From Chthoniobacterales bacterium (GTDB lineage: Bacteria > Verrucomicrobiota > Verrucomicrobiia > Chthoniobacterales > UBA10450), in the NCBI GenBank assembly GCA_013821455.1, contig JACDGS010000025.1:1-56412 (forward strand): a stretch of 56,412 nucleotides of DNA. The letters are read 5' to 3'. The notes under the pieces are model-generated. The model saw only the letters and a list, made by a program, of their open reading frames with translations. It searched no databases and was not told where the DNA came from. Shown one piece after another: positions 8,197 through 16,615 of the stretch; the first letter of the stretch is position 1; the number at the start of each line of letters is the position of its first letter. A program made the position numbers and the translations under genes.

Positions 8197-8556
8197 ATGT
8201 CCAAGCCATCCGGCGCCTCTTTCACCCGTCGCGCGCCCGACATCATCACTGAAGAATTGGTGGCCGTGCTTTCCTCGAAAGCCTCCTTTGAGTTCAAGCC
8301 CCTGTTCGATATTCTCCTGCTCAACCTGCGCGAGCGCAACGCCGCCAGCGGCGGGGAGGAGATGCTCCGGCTTCGCTCCTACGAGAAGTTGCAGGGCTTG
8401 GTCAGCCAGGGAGCGGTCAGCCGCAAAGTGGTCGGCGTGACGAAGAAATACAAAGGCGTCGCCCCCCGCATGGCCGCTCTGAGCGCGGAGATGAAAGTGC
8501 TCCGCAAAGAGTGGGACTTGCGGGCTTCGGCCAAGGCAGCCGCGGCGGCCCGCTAG
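8197..8556 (+). CDS. Hypothetical small basic protein
   Basis: This 119-residue soluble protein is not recognised. It is rich in charged residues and helix-forming: an N-terminal segment with RAPDIITEELVAVLSSKASF, a middle with LLLNLRERNAA, and a basic C-terminal half with KKYKGVAPRMAALSAEMKVL and a poly-Ala tail. Coding character is good and it has its own ATG about 95 bases after the previous gene. It ends tail to tail with, and overlaps by four bases, the broken methyltransferase on the opposite strand. No function is proposed. Confidence 0.5.
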   Translation: MSKPSGASFTRRAPDIITEELVAVLSSKASFEFKPLFDILLLNLRERNAASGGEEMLRLRSYEKLQGLVSQGAVSRKVVGVTKKYKGVAPRMAALSAEMKVLRKEWDLRASAKAAAAAR

Positions 8557-9285
8557 GTCTTCGGAGCGGCTTCAGCCGCATGTTTTCGCAAACGACCGAG
8601 CACGAGAAAGTGCGCGGCAAAGCCAAGCGCGAAGACAATGAGCGAAAGTCTGGTGTTCAAAGTCAGCGCGAGCACGAGCTCGGCGATCCCGAAGATCCAG
8701 ATAAAACTTTCTCCGGTAAAGGCCTGCCCCCACTGCGCTACTCGACCGCTCGCGGCCACGCGCGGGCGAGGCGCCGGCAGGAACCGCGGCACCGCGCGGC
8801 AGTAGGCGCGTAGGATTCGCCCTGACTCGCAAGCAGAGATGCTTCCTCCCGAAAAATCAGCCGGTAAACAAAGAAGCAATTCGCCGCGACAAGGAAAATA
8901 AAGCCCGCGCGGCTCGCCAGGACGCCGATCCCGGCGGCCATGATCGGGTTGGCCAGATAAAGCGGATTCCGCACATAACGAAACGGTCCATCCGCCACGA
9001 GCGCGTCGGAATGTTGGCCCGTATCATGCACGATATCCGTGTGTAGGAAAGCCGCGGCCCAAGTCCGCAATGCGCCGCCGTGAAAACCAGGAGCGCCCCG
9101 GCGCCAACAATGAGTCGCCGAATATTAATCGCCGCTGAACTCCCCGCCGGCGCCGAAGGTGCAATAAGCCGCTGCATCGCAGAGAGGAAACCGGTGTGAT
9201 CGAAATTTGAGAGCGCGAATCCAACAAAGAAGATCGCGAAGATAATCCACAACCGCTTCTCGAATTCGAATCTGGTCGCCTGCAA
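8553..9285 (-). pseudogene. Isoprenylcysteine carboxyl methyltransferase-like gene, frameshifted twice
   Basis: Three overlapping frames together give one membrane methyltransferase of the ICMT/phospholipid methyltransferase type. The N-terminal frame (from 9285) gives two helices ending near FTAAHCG. A second frame gives ALRTWAAAFLHTDIVHD and the family hallmark GPFRYVRNPLYLANP. A third gives RAYCRAVPRFLPAPRP and a final helix, to 8553. The shifts fall near 9065 and near 8815; in the second, TAC-GCG-CC reads as expected if one C were restored. The gene is broken unless the two single-base differences are sequencing errors. It lies in the part of the window poor in the 9-mer. Confidence 0.75.
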
Positions 9286-9365
9286 GCCCCCAACGATAAC
9301 GCGCGACCCGACACTCGCTCGACAAAATTAAACTCACGGACCGGCGGCGCCAGCAAGTGTGTTTC

Positions 9366-9728
9366 TCAGGCCGAGATGACGAAGGTGTTTCCTTCGCTGT
9401 CCTTAAACTTCGCGTAAGTGCCCCAGGGCTGCTTTTCGGGTGGCCCATCAAATTCCACGCCGCGCCCCTTCAACTCTTCGTAAGTCTTATCTATGTCATC
9501 ACACGCATAAGACATGTTCATCATGGTCCCGATACGCTTCTCCTCGCCGGGCGCGGTGAAAAGGACTATACGCGTTTCGGCCTTCGGCACGCGTAACTCA
9601 ATCCAGCGCTGCTTCTCGTCGAAAGGCTGATCCGTAATGATGGTGAAGCCGAGTTTCTCCGTATAAAAATCGAGCGCTCGTTTCTGGTCGGCGACCGGGA
9701 TACTAATAAACTTGATTTGCTTTATCAT
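9366..9728 (-). CDS. VOC-family (glyoxalase/bleomycin-resistance fold) protein
   Basis: This 120-residue single-domain vicinal-oxygen-chelate protein starts MIKQIKFISIPVADQKRALD, with the typical FYTEKLGF segment, a central RWIELRVP strand, and WGTYAKFKDSEGNTFVIS at the end. Members are metal-dependent lyases, dioxygenases or binding proteins; the substrate cannot be read from sequence. The start at 9728 is chosen because the N-terminal beta strand begins there, although the frame is open upstream. It is followed on its 3' side by the broken methyltransferase. Confidence 0.85.
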   Translation of the reverse strand: MIKQIKFISIPVADQKRALDFYTEKLGFTIITDQPFDEKQRWIELRVPKAETRIVLFTAPGEEKRIGTMMNMSYACDDIDKTYEELKGRGVEFDGPPEKQPWGTYAKFKDSEGNTFVISA

Positions 9729-9836
9729 GATGCGGTGAGCGTAATTCCGGCGCCGCGCCTCCGTCCAGTTGCGTCCTGCGCCTAACGCGAGAAAGTGCTG
9801 TCCTTTAGCTGGTATAGCCGAAGCGGAGGAGGAATC

Positions 9837-9953
9837 TGGAAGCCAGGAAACAGGAGTGCCATTTAAGTAGGAAACTTGGAATGAGTCGTAACTATTTTCT
9901 CCTTCGGATTTCCTGGCTTCCAAATTCCTTCCTGCTTTTCTATTTTCCTGATT
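9837..9953. repeat. Dispersed repeat, family TGGAAGCCAGGAAA, copy 1
   Basis: TGGAAGCCAGGAAA at 9837-9850 is repeated in reverse complement at 9909-9922, followed by a pyrimidine-rich stretch ending CCTGATTGA. Related copies lie near 15780 and 26840. All three are intergenic and start with the same word. Confidence 0.7.
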
Positions 9954-9977
9954 GATAACTCTTCTCGTGACCCACTG

Positions 9978-10286
9978 ATGCCGCGCACCCACAAAACCAT
10001 TCCTCTCGACGACTACGTGATCGACGTCCTTATGCGCGACATCATCGGACATGATCGCCAACCGGCGGCATACCTTACTTACCTTTACCTGTATGCTCAG
10101 GCGGAGCGTCAACGGTGGAAGCCAGTCACTATCAGCCTGCGCGACTTAGCGGATAGCACCGGGCTTTCCAAGAGTGCAGTGCAAGTAGCTCTCGAAAGTC
10201 TGCGGCGCCGACAACTCATCGCCACGACGGCCGCACACCCTACCGCCAAGCCGAGCCATCGTGTCTTGCGTCACTGGCGGGAATGA
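9978..10286 (+). CDS. Small winged-helix (HTH) DNA-binding protein
   Basis: This 102-residue soluble protein has an N-terminal segment (MPRTHKTIPLDDYVIDVLMR) that precedes a helix-turn-helix: VTISLRDLADSTGLSKSAV at about 50-68, then QVALESLRRRQLI as the recognition helix and start of a wing. The pattern is that of MarR/GntR-type winged helices used in transcription control; no ligand domain is present. It is followed by the acyltransferase gene on the same strand, so it may regulate it; this is inferred only from position. Confidence 0.7.
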   Translation: MPRTHKTIPLDDYVIDVLMRDIIGHDRQPAAYLTYLYLYAQAERQRWKPVTISLRDLADSTGLSKSAVQVALESLRRRQLIATTAAHPTAKPSHRVLRHWRE

Positions 10287-10308
10287 CTTTAACAGCACTG
10301 CTCGGCGG

Positions 10309-11478
10309 ATGAGCTACAAGAAAGGAGGAGAAGCGATCTCAACAACGCGCGCAACGAACCTGCCATTTCCAGCGTCACCGACGGCGCACGGTCCGCGCGC
10401 GACCTTCGCCAGTCTTACCGCGATGCGCGGAGTCGCCGCACTCCTCGTCGCCTTCTTTCACCTGCGTTATGGAGTCATGGGTGTGCCGTTGTTCGACGCC
10501 TATATTTTTAGTTATCGCTTTGGCAACAAAGGGTATCTCTGGGTGGATTTTTTCTTTCTCCTGAGTGGATTTATCCTCGCCTATCGCTATGGCGATACCT
10601 ATCGATCACTGAGTGGGAAAAGCTATGGCCATTTCGTCTGGCAAAGGATTGCGCGCATCTGGCCGCTGCACCTGGCGGCAATGGGTCTCGCCATAATCTA
10701 TCTCTGGCTCTGGTACGGCCCACATGGTCTTACTGGCGCGGCTATCCTGAGTAACTTTTTTTTGGTTCATAGCTGGGGTTACTACTTCGCCCCGCCGCTC
10801 AACTTTCCTTCCTGGTCGCTGAGCTGCGAATGGGGCGCCTACCTTGTGCTGCCCTTGTATCTCCTGCTCGTATATCGCTTACGTCACGCCTGGATCCATA
10901 TCTCGTTAGTCATTGGCCTTTTTGCCTTCCTGGTTTGGTATGCCGCTAGTTTCGGGCATGGCACGCTGGACGAGTTGCGCGAGCGCTGGGGGCTAGGACG
11001 GTGTATGATCGAAGTGGCGATGGGTGTAAGTTTATTCCGCCTGCATGACTCACTGCGTTCCTGGAAAACTGCCTGCGATGATGATTTATGGAGCTGGGTC
11101 ACCACCATGTGCGATCTCATCGCGGCGGCAATGTTTTGCGCGCTCTTCGCGGTCTTAACCTACTCCGATTATGATCTCTACTTTACTCCTTTGGCAGGTG
11201 CGCTCATTCTTGCGCTGAGTCTGGCGGAGGGGCCGTTTAGTTATCTCCTAAAACGGCGACCGATGGTCTTGCTGGGAGAGATTTCTTTTTCGATCTACAT
11301 GCTGCATGCCTTTGTCCTGTGGGCTTGCCAGGACTTGCCCGCTAGTTTCAAAACCCAGTTACCTTTTTGGGGCGGAGCAATCTTACTCCTTGGCGCTCAT
11401 TTACTGGTCATAGGACTCTCCTATGGAAGTTTCAAACTTATCGAGCGGCCAGCCCATCGTCTCTTGACGGGACGCTGA
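10309..11478 (+). CDS. Acyltransferase family 3 (OafA/YrhL-type) membrane protein
   Basis: This polytopic inner-membrane protein (389 residues from the ATG at 10309, about 10 helices) is of the acyltransferase-3 family, which O-acylates sugars or lipids of the cell envelope. Seen are SLTAMRGVAALLVAFFH with the catalytic-type histidine near 66, FFFLLSGFILAYRYG, the RIARIWPLH box, and GEISFSIYMLHAF near the end. The frame is open back to 10261, overlapping the HTH gene; an AAAGGAGGA sequence at 10320-10328 has no ATG close after it until 10422. The start is therefore uncertain. Confidence 0.88.
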   Translation: MSYKKGGEAISTTRATNLPFPASPTAHGPRATFASLTAMRGVAALLVAFFHLRYGVMGVPLFDAYIFSYRFGNKGYLWVDFFFLLSGFILAYRYGDTYRSLSGKSYGHFVWQRIARIWPLHLAAMGLAIIYLWLWYGPHGLTGAAILSNFFLVHSWGYYFAPPLNFPSWSLSCEWGAYLVLPLYLLLVYRLRHAWIHISLVIGLFAFLVWYAASFGHGTLDELRERWGLGRCMIEVAMGVSLFRLHDSLRSWKTACDDDLWSWVTTMCDLIAAAMFCALFAVLTYSDYDLYFTPLAGALILALSLAEGPFSYLLKRRPMVLLGEISFSIYMLHAFVLWACQDLPASFKTQLPFWGGAILLLGAHLLVIGLSYGSFKLIERPAHRLLTGR

Positions 11479-11512
11479 ATCCAATCGAGGTCGTCAAATA
11501 GAAAACAACGTT

Positions 11513-12559
11513 ATGACTTTCACATACCGTATCCGGCTGCCGCTTTTTACCTTACTTGTCATTGCTACCCTCACTCTTTCTGCTTCCGCGGCGCAAATGA
11601 TTGGCTATTGGGAGAGTTATGGCAGCCTTCGGCTTTCCCAAGTCTCTTCGAATTACAATGTCGTCGCGGTCGCCTTTGCGCTGACTGGTGGAACTGATAA
11701 TGCCACAATAAGTTTTACGCCTTCCGTGGAAACGACTAAGCAGCTAACTGCTGACGTCGCAACGCTACAAAGGAAGGGACAGAAAGTAGTCCTCTCGATC
11801 GGCGGCCAGACCGCAAACAATCTGCAACTGCTGAACGCTCAGGATATCGCGGCGTTCGAAAGCTCTGTCGAAGGTCTGATTACGAAGTACGATTTCAACG
11901 GCATCGATCTCGACTTGGAAAACGCTACGTTATCGCTTCAAGCTGGCGACAACGACTTCACGCATCCTTCGACGCCGACGATTGTTAACCTCATCCAAGC
12001 TTGCAATGATCTCGTCGCGCACTTCGGTTCCGGCTTTATGATTACGATGGCGCCGGAAACGGTGAACGTAGATGCCTACGGCACCTATGCAGGTCAGTTC
12101 GGATCTTATCTGCCAGTTATTCACGGGCTAGGCGGTAACCTAAGCTATATCGCGATTCAGTGTTATAACTCAGGCTCGCAATACGGACGCGACGGCGGCA
12201 TCTACACGCAAGGCACGCAGGACTTCTGCGTGGCCATGGCTGACCTTCTTCTTGGTGGTTACCCTTTAGCGAATGGACAGCTATTCCCCGCACTCACTCC
12301 CAGCCAGGTAGCATTCGGCGTCCCGGCTACCGCGGCAGCAGCGCCGGGCGGCGGTTACCTCCCGCCGGCCATGGTCTTACAGGCAGCGAAATACATTGGC
12401 TCACACATATCCTACCCGGGTAGGATATATACGCTTAGCAGTAGCACCGGCTATCCTACCTTTGCCGGAGTCATGTGTTTCGACATTAACTACGACCAGA
12501 CCAACGGCCTCGCCATGTCGAAGAAGCTAGTCCCTTATCTGCGCACCATCGGAAACTAA
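11513..12559 (+). CDS. Secreted GH18 chitinase-like protein
   Basis: This 348-residue exported protein has a signal peptide (residues 1-27, cleavage after SASA). The glycoside hydrolase 18 barrel begins with MIGYWESYG; the SxGG motif is LSIGG at 94-98; the catalytic DxxDxDxE motif is NGIDLDLE at 129-136, so the first Asp is Asn while D132, D134 and the acid E136 are kept. MITMAPE and IQCYNSG match later strands of bacterial chitinases. It should cleave chitin or a related beta-1,4-GlcNAc polymer; enzyme activity is inferred. There is no chitin-binding module. An odd 22-base palindrome lies near the 3' end. Confidence 0.88.
   Translation: MTFTYRIRLPLFTLLVIATLTLSASAAQMIGYWESYGSLRLSQVSSNYNVVAVAFALTGGTDNATISFTPSVETTKQLTADVATLQRKGQKVVLSIGGQTANNLQLLNAQDIAAFESSVEGLITKYDFNGIDLDLENATLSLQAGDNDFTHPSTPTIVNLIQACNDLVAHFGSGFMITMAPETVNVDAYGTYAGQFGSYLPVIHGLGGNLSYIAIQCYNSGSQYGRDGGIYTQGTQDFCVAMADLLLGGYPLANGQLFPALTPSQVAFGVPATAAAAPGGGYLPPAMVLQAAKYIGSHISYPGRIYTLSSSTGYPTFAGVMCFDINYDQTNGLAMSKKLVPYLRTIGN
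12407..12428. repeat. 22-base perfect palindrome inside the chitinase gene
   Basis: ATATCCTACCC at 12407-12417 is followed directly by its reverse complement at 12418-12428. It is coding (SYPGRIY region) and has no spacer, so it looks like a two-fold protein-binding site or a chance event more than an RNA hairpin. Confidence 0.8.
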
Positions 12560-12649
12560 CCTACTGATTCTCCAAGTAGGAAAGCGTCGCTGCGCTCCCA
12601 CGCTAATTCGCCGGAGCGCAGCATTAAGTCTATGACTTAGCCCGGCCTT

Positions 12650-13117
12650 CTACGCCTTATCGTAGAAAGCCTTGCCGTGGAATTTCTTTCCCTTGGCGTC
12701 GGTCCCATTCACTGTCACCGAGCGTGACTTGCCATCTTTGGCCACCGTGATCTCACCAGACCAAAGCACCTTGCCATCTTTCAACGCCGTGATGTCATTC
12801 ATCCGGTCATTGACCATCTTATACATCACCTGGTTGTAAGCCAGGTTTCCCTTCACTGGATAAACCTTCCCGTCGAACTTGCCCACCCAGACACTGTGAG
12901 TTGGTTTTCCATCCTTATCCACGCCTTCAACTGTCACCTTCGTCTTGGATCCTTGCGCGGAGTAAATCACAGTATTGTTCTTGCCCATCCCCGCCGGGAT
13001 CTTCGACTTGGCCTCGTTGAGCTTCCAAGTGCCCATTTGCATGTTGCCCGCAAAAGACACTGCTGCCGCGGTAAACCACAACATCAGCGCCACCGATATA
13101 ACTCGAGTTTTATTCAT
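12650..13117 (-). CDS. Small secreted protein of unknown function
   Basis: This 155-residue protein has a signal peptide (MNKTRVISVALMLWFTAAAV, ending SFAG). The mature part begins MGTWKLNEAKSKIPAGMGKN and continues as short beta strands with many Lys and Gly (KTKVTVEGVDKDGKPTHS, WSGEITVAKDGKSRSVTV), a pattern seen in small lipocalin-like secreted proteins. Ten more residues could be added at the N-terminus, but the start at 13117 gives the signal peptide. Convergent with the chitinase gene. Function is not known. Confidence 0.8.
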   Translation of the reverse strand: MNKTRVISVALMLWFTAAAVSFAGNMQMGTWKLNEAKSKIPAGMGKNNTVIYSAQGSKTKVTVEGVDKDGKPTHSVWVGKFDGKVYPVKGNLAYNQVMYKMVNDRMNDITALKDGKVLWSGEITVAKDGKSRSVTVNGTDAKGKKFHGKAFYDKA

Positions 13118-13270
13118 GGGGCGAATTTCGCGCAGGAATCTCGGCAACCGTCAAGAGGATACCTAACGAAAAACATCTCTCGGCCGATTGCCTGTTTTCG
13201 CGGCTAACCGGACCAGTTATATCACCGATCCCAGCCTAACGAAGGTCGCTTGGGCAAGCCGGTGCGCCTT

Positions 13271-14272
13271 TTACTGCGTCAGCTCCCAAGTGTCGCCTAG
13301 CGGGCCGCGGCTGCTTTCGCCGCCGAAAAGGACGATGTGCCCCAGCGCCTCATCGTAAGCCATGCCTGCCCCTTCACGGGCCGGAGGCGATTGCGCAGGA
13401 GATAACTCCACCCAATTCGAACCGGTCCACGACCAAGTGCGATCTTGCTCGACGCCGCCATCGGCGCCGCCGAAGAGAATCACTTCGCCAAGGTTAGGCT
13501 CAAAGACCGCGGAGGTGCCGTAGACGGTCAGCGGCAACATGGCCGGTGACTGTAGCGTCCAAGTCGTACCGTCGTAGGTCCAGGTGTTGAGTGGATTGAC
13601 GTCGGCCAGGCCACCATAGAGAACGATCTGCTTCGCAACATAATCGACCCCGAGCGCGGCGAACGAGCGCGCGTAAGGCACTTGTGCAGGATGCAACTGG
13701 CGCCAATCAGACCCGCTCCATTGCCACATCGCCAGTTGAAAGAGATTTCCGTCAAAGCCGCCAAATTCGTCCACCCGCCCGTTCAAATCGGTGAAGACCA
13801 TCGGGCCCGTCACACCTTTCGGAGAATGCAACGGCGCGGCTTGCGTCCAGGTGGAAGTGCGACCGTCCCAGACCCACGTATCGCCGAGATACTGCCCGCC
13901 ATCGAATCCGCCGAAAAGAACAACCGTACGCGTACGGTGATCGTAAGCCATCTGCGCACCCGCCCGGGGAGAGGGCGCCGTAGCAGTGTTTATCTTTTGC
14001 CAGGTCGTGCCGTCAAAAGTCCAGGTGTCGTTGAGATAAGTGTTTCCGCTCACGCCACCGAACAGGATCACCTTCCCACTCGCCTTGTCATAGGCCATCG
14101 CGAGGTACGATCGAGCTGAAGGCGAAGTAGCAGGAGAAACCTGAGTCCAGGTGAGCGTCGAATCACTCGCGCGCGCGGAGCAGAGAGCGAGAAGAATGGA
14201 AAGACAGAAAAGGCCAAGCCGCAATTTTCGTGAAGTCATAGCTACTGTTCTTTTAGACATTCTGAAATTCAT
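13271..14272 (-). CDS. Secreted Kelch-repeat beta-propeller protein
   Basis: This 333-residue protein has an N-terminal signal segment (LGLFCLSILLALCSA) followed by about six Kelch-like repeats of roughly 50 residues. Each contains a YD...VVLFGG strand and a DTWxxDGxxWxQ strand, for example KVILFGGVSGNTYLNDTW, TVVLFGGFDGGQYLGDTW and EVILFGGADGGVEQDRTW. The fold is a galactose-oxidase-type propeller used for binding; no copper-site residues are recognised, so an enzyme role is not supported. It may start at 14272 or at the downstream Met at 14239. The first codons overlap a short frame that ends at 14269. Confidence 0.85.
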   Translation of the reverse strand: MNFRMSKRTVAMTSRKLRLGLFCLSILLALCSARASDSTLTWTQVSPATSPSARSYLAMAYDKASGKVILFGGVSGNTYLNDTWTFDGTTWQKINTATAPSPRAGAQMAYDHRTRTVVLFGGFDGGQYLGDTWVWDGRTSTWTQAAPLHSPKGVTGPMVFTDLNGRVDEFGGFDGNLFQLAMWQWSGSDWRQLHPAQVPYARSFAALGVDYVAKQIVLYGGLADVNPLNTWTYDGTTWTLQSPAMLPLTVYGTSAVFEPNLGEVILFGGADGGVEQDRTWSWTGSNWVELSPAQSPPAREGAGMAYDEALGHIVLFGGESSRGPLGDTWELTQ

Positions 14273-14508
14273 GTCAACGCACGCCTAGACCCAAGATCGA
14301 GTTCGCCGGAAAACGCGCCTGCGAATGCCTGTTCCGCGGTTGAAAACTGCGCCCCGTCGATCAGTTCGTCGAACTCGACCCCGAGGTCGTCATCGCCGGC
14401 CGCCGCGCGATCGACGGTTCGCTCGCCATAAGCGCCGCTTATCCCAGCGAGACGCATTAAGTATTTCAAGCCAGGCCCCGCCGGCCCGTTCTTAGGACAT
14501 GCAAACAT
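14269..14508 (-). CDS. Doubtful small frame upstream of the Kelch gene
   Basis: This 79-residue frame has no recognised domain; its TGA overlaps the Kelch ATG as ATGA. Acidic middle (AAAGDDDLGVEFDELIDG). Its start overlaps the start of the small membrane protein on the other strand, so at most one of the two need be real. Kept only because of the neat junction. Confidence 0.22.
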   Translation of the reverse strand: MFACPKNGPAGPGLKYLMRLAGISGAYGERTVDRAAAGDDDLGVEFDELIDGAQFSTAEQAFAGAFSGELDLGSRRALT

Positions 14509-14714
14509 TAACCTTAAGCAGCAATGCCACCAATGGCCGGCTGCTCGGATCGAGTCATTCCCTCCGTTTGCGCGCTTTTCGCTCCCTGAGCGAACGCTAC
14601 GCGCAACGCGAGCGGCCGAGTGTCATCGCCGAGTTCAGCCTTTTCGGAGCAATCGTCGGCATCGCCACCTGGGCGATAGTCAGCCTGGGCCACGCGATGA
14701 CCCTGATCAGGTAA
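14499..14714 (+). CDS. Small single-helix membrane protein
   Basis: This 71-residue protein has a basic, Arg-rich N-terminal half (SHSLRLRAFRSLSERYAQRE) and one clear membrane helix near the C-terminus (LFGAIVGIATWAIVSLGHAM). It is not recognised. A short terminator-like hairpin follows directly after the stop, which supports it as a transcribed unit. It diverges from the Kelch gene. Confidence 0.45.
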   Translation: MQTLTLSSNATNGRLLGSSHSLRLRAFRSLSERYAQRERPSVIAEFSLFGAIVGIATWAIVSLGHAMTLIR

Positions 14715-14732
14715 AACCCAGCGCGGTTTTTT
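14713..14732 (+). terminator. Short terminator-like hairpin
   Basis: AAAACC at 14713-14718 pairs with GGTTTT at 14725-14730 around a 6-base loop, and the T run continues to 14732. The stem is weak at its base (A-T pairs), but position directly behind the small membrane-protein gene fits intrinsic termination. Confidence 0.45.
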
Positions 14733-14753
14733 CCCCGGCGCGCAACGGTCGAA

Positions 14754-15653
14754 TCAGTCGGCCGCCCGCCGGGCCAGGAAAGCCGTCGCGGCTTCCTCAC
14801 GGAATGCCGCGGCGGCTTTGCTTTCGAAGCGCAATGGATTGCGCAGCAAAATCAGCCCGCGCGTTGGCACAGGTGGGGCAAACGGCACCGCCACGCAGCC
14901 CTTCACAAACTCCGAGTGGACCATCATCTCCGGTACCACTGTGACTCCGAGACCGGCCGCGACCATCGCGGCGATGGTGGTAAGCTGAGCGCCCTGCAAG
15001 ACCAGCTCCGGTTTCAAATGGTTCGCCGCGAGCAGGCGCCGCACCGTGGTTGCCAGCGAATGCACCTCGTGCAGGAGCAAAAACTTTTCCGAGGCGAGAT
15101 CGCTCCACGCGATCGTCTTCTTCCGCGCCAGCCGATGCTTCGCCGGCAAGAGCATGAGCAGTGGCTCCTTCCCCAGCGAATGCTGCTTCAGGTTAGGCCG
15201 TTCGTCGCCCGAGGAGGCGAGCACGACGTCGAGGGTGCCTTCCTCCAGCCGTTCCGCCAGTTTATCGGTCGTGTCCTCGAAAATCTCGAAAGTCACCTTC
15301 GGGTAGGCGCGCTCAAAATCCACGATCAGCCGCGGCAATACATAAAGCGCGATCGACGGAATCGCGCCGACCGCGAGTTTTCCCGCCACCTCGTGGTCGA
15401 GTGCGGCCACCGCGCGCCGGGCATCGGCGATGTCGGTCAAAATCTGCCGGGCATATTCGAGAAAAAGCCTGCCGGCATCAGTCAAGACCACCGACCGCGG
15501 CAGACGATCGAACAACTGCTTGTCCAGCTCCGCCTCCAGCTTCTGGATTTGCTGACTTAGCCCCGGCTGCGACACATGCTCACGGTCCGCCGCGTACGAG
15601 AAGTTGCCCTCCTCCGCGACCGCTACAAAATACCGCAGCTGATGAATCTCCAT
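14754..15653 (-). CDS. LysR-family transcriptional regulator
   Basis: This 299-residue regulator has an N-terminal winged HTH (residues 1-60: MEIHQLRYFVAVAEEGNFS, HVSQPGLSQQIQKLEAELDK, LFDRLPRSVVLTDAG) followed by the two-lobed effector-binding domain (about 90-295), with GKLAVGAIPSIA and a long VVLASSGDERPN segment. No redox cysteine pair is seen, so it is not OxyR despite some similarity in layout. The start at 15653 is chosen because the HTH begins there; the frame runs on upstream to 15746. No divergent target gene is adjacent: upstream lie only repeats, so its regulon cannot be guessed. Confidence 0.9.
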   Translation of the reverse strand: MEIHQLRYFVAVAEEGNFSYAADREHVSQPGLSQQIQKLEAELDKQLFDRLPRSVVLTDAGRLFLEYARQILTDIADARRAVAALDHEVAGKLAVGAIPSIALYVLPRLIVDFERAYPKVTFEIFEDTTDKLAERLEEGTLDVVLASSGDERPNLKQHSLGKEPLLMLLPAKHRLARKKTIAWSDLASEKFLLLHEVHSLATTVRRLLAANHLKPELVLQGAQLTTIAAMVAAGLGVTVVPEMMVHSEFVKGCVAVPFAPPVPTRGLILLRNPLRFESKAAAAFREEAATAFLARRAAD

Positions 15654-15740
15654 GCTGTGGAGGAAACATTCCGCCGGATCGAATGCTTTGTCTAAAGAAC
15701 GGCCCGCTCGCCTGCGCGTCCGTCTACTGATGATTTTGAA

Positions 15741-15763
15741 CGCCACTCCCAGGATTCGAACGA
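15741..15763 (-). other. tRNA 3'-end-like fragment (possible attachment-site remnant)
   Basis: On the minus strand this reads GTTCGAATCCTGGGAGTGGCG, broken here as GTTCGAATC then CTGGGAGTGGCG, like a T-loop followed by the T-stem 3' side and acceptor strand. The 5' side of the T stem (CTCG) does not pair with CTGGG, and no tRNA body precedes it. It may be a leftover att sequence or chance. Confidence 0.3.
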
Positions 15764-15779
15764 GCTAATAAAAATCAAT

Positions 15780-16006
15780 TTGGAAGCCAGGAAACCAGGA
15801 AGGAATCAGGAAAAGCTGGGGAGAAAAGACTTCTGAAGCTAGCCGTAATCCATAACGCAGCGCATGCGAGGCCGGGCTTTCCAACCCAGAAATTAAAAAT
15901 CCATTCCCTCTTTTTTGGATTCCTTCCTGGTTTCCTGGTTTCCAAATTGAAACATCTTCCCCGACCTTTTCCTGCTTTCCTGCTTTCCTGCGTTCCTGAT
16001 TGATCA
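15780..16006. repeat. Dispersed repeat, family TGGAAGCCAGGAAA, copy 2
   Basis: Starts TGGAAGCCAGGAAACCAGGA at 15780, has the reverse-complementary block (CTTCCTGGTTTCCTGG then TTTCCA) at about 15923-15944, and ends with short iterations of CTTTCCTG and CCTGATTGA near 16002. It is the longest of three copies and abuts the stop codon of the VOC gene fragment. The 350 bases between the LysR start and that gene hold nothing else. Confidence 0.7.
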
Positions 16007-16480
16007 GTCTTTCTTCGCTCCCCAACCCGCCGCGCGTCGCAGCTCCGCCAAGTCCAGCTTTTCCATCTGCCAGAGCGCGGCCTTGACCAGCTGCACGCGC
16101 CCGGGATCATCGTCCCGCAACCAATCCCAGACTTTGCTCGGCACGATCTGCCACGGCATTCCGAACTTATCCTTCAGCCAACCGCACTGGATCTGCTCGC
16201 CCCCATCGGCGGCCAGCTTCTCCCAGTAGTGATCGATCTCCGCCTGCGACTCGCAGTTCACCACTAGCGAGACTGCGTTGGTAAAGGGAAAGCCCGGCCC
16301 GCCATTGAGCGCCACGAACTCCTTCCCCTGCAAATCAAACGCGATCGTCAAGACCGACCCCGCCGGCGCCGGCCCATTCTCCGGGTAACGCGTCGTCGCA
16401 TGAATCTTCCCGTCCTTGAAGACCGAGAGATAAACGCGCCCGGCTGCTGCTCCTATAACGCGATGGGCCGGGGGCGATTT
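16004..16480 (-). pseudogene. PhnB-like VOC protein, C-terminal part
   Basis: This frame encodes the C-terminal four fifths of a PhnB/3-demethylubiquinone methyltransferase-like VOC protein: GRVYLSVFKDGKIHATTRYP, SVLTIAFDLQGKEFVALNGG, FTNAVSLVVNCESQAEIDHYW, and QCGWLKDKFGMPWQIVP, all in one frame. The usual start block (M-KI-PFLWFD-QAEEAA) is missing: upstream the frame meets TAG and unrelated sequence. That missing block is found at 18732-18782 on the same strand. A TTG at 16351 could start a shorter protein, but this would lack the first beta-alpha unit, so I treat it as disrupted. Confidence 0.65.
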
Positions 16481-16615
16481 GCCCTAACGAGTAAACAGCA
16501 CTCCGCCGATCGACGCCGAGATGGATCGTCCTTTCGAATGGCGGCCATCGCCAGCGCGCGCCGCTGAAAAAGGAAACCATCTCGCCCACGTGGGCTTGGT
16601 GAATTACCCTTCGCG

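Noticed and set aside
14754-15653. OxyR
   Set aside because: The HTH is similar, but the two redox cysteines of OxyR are missing from the sensor domain.
16004-16351. Complete VOC protein starting at the TTG at 16351
   Set aside because: It would lack the first beta-alpha unit, which is encoded in frame upstream and then lost, and whose opening block lies at 18732-18782.
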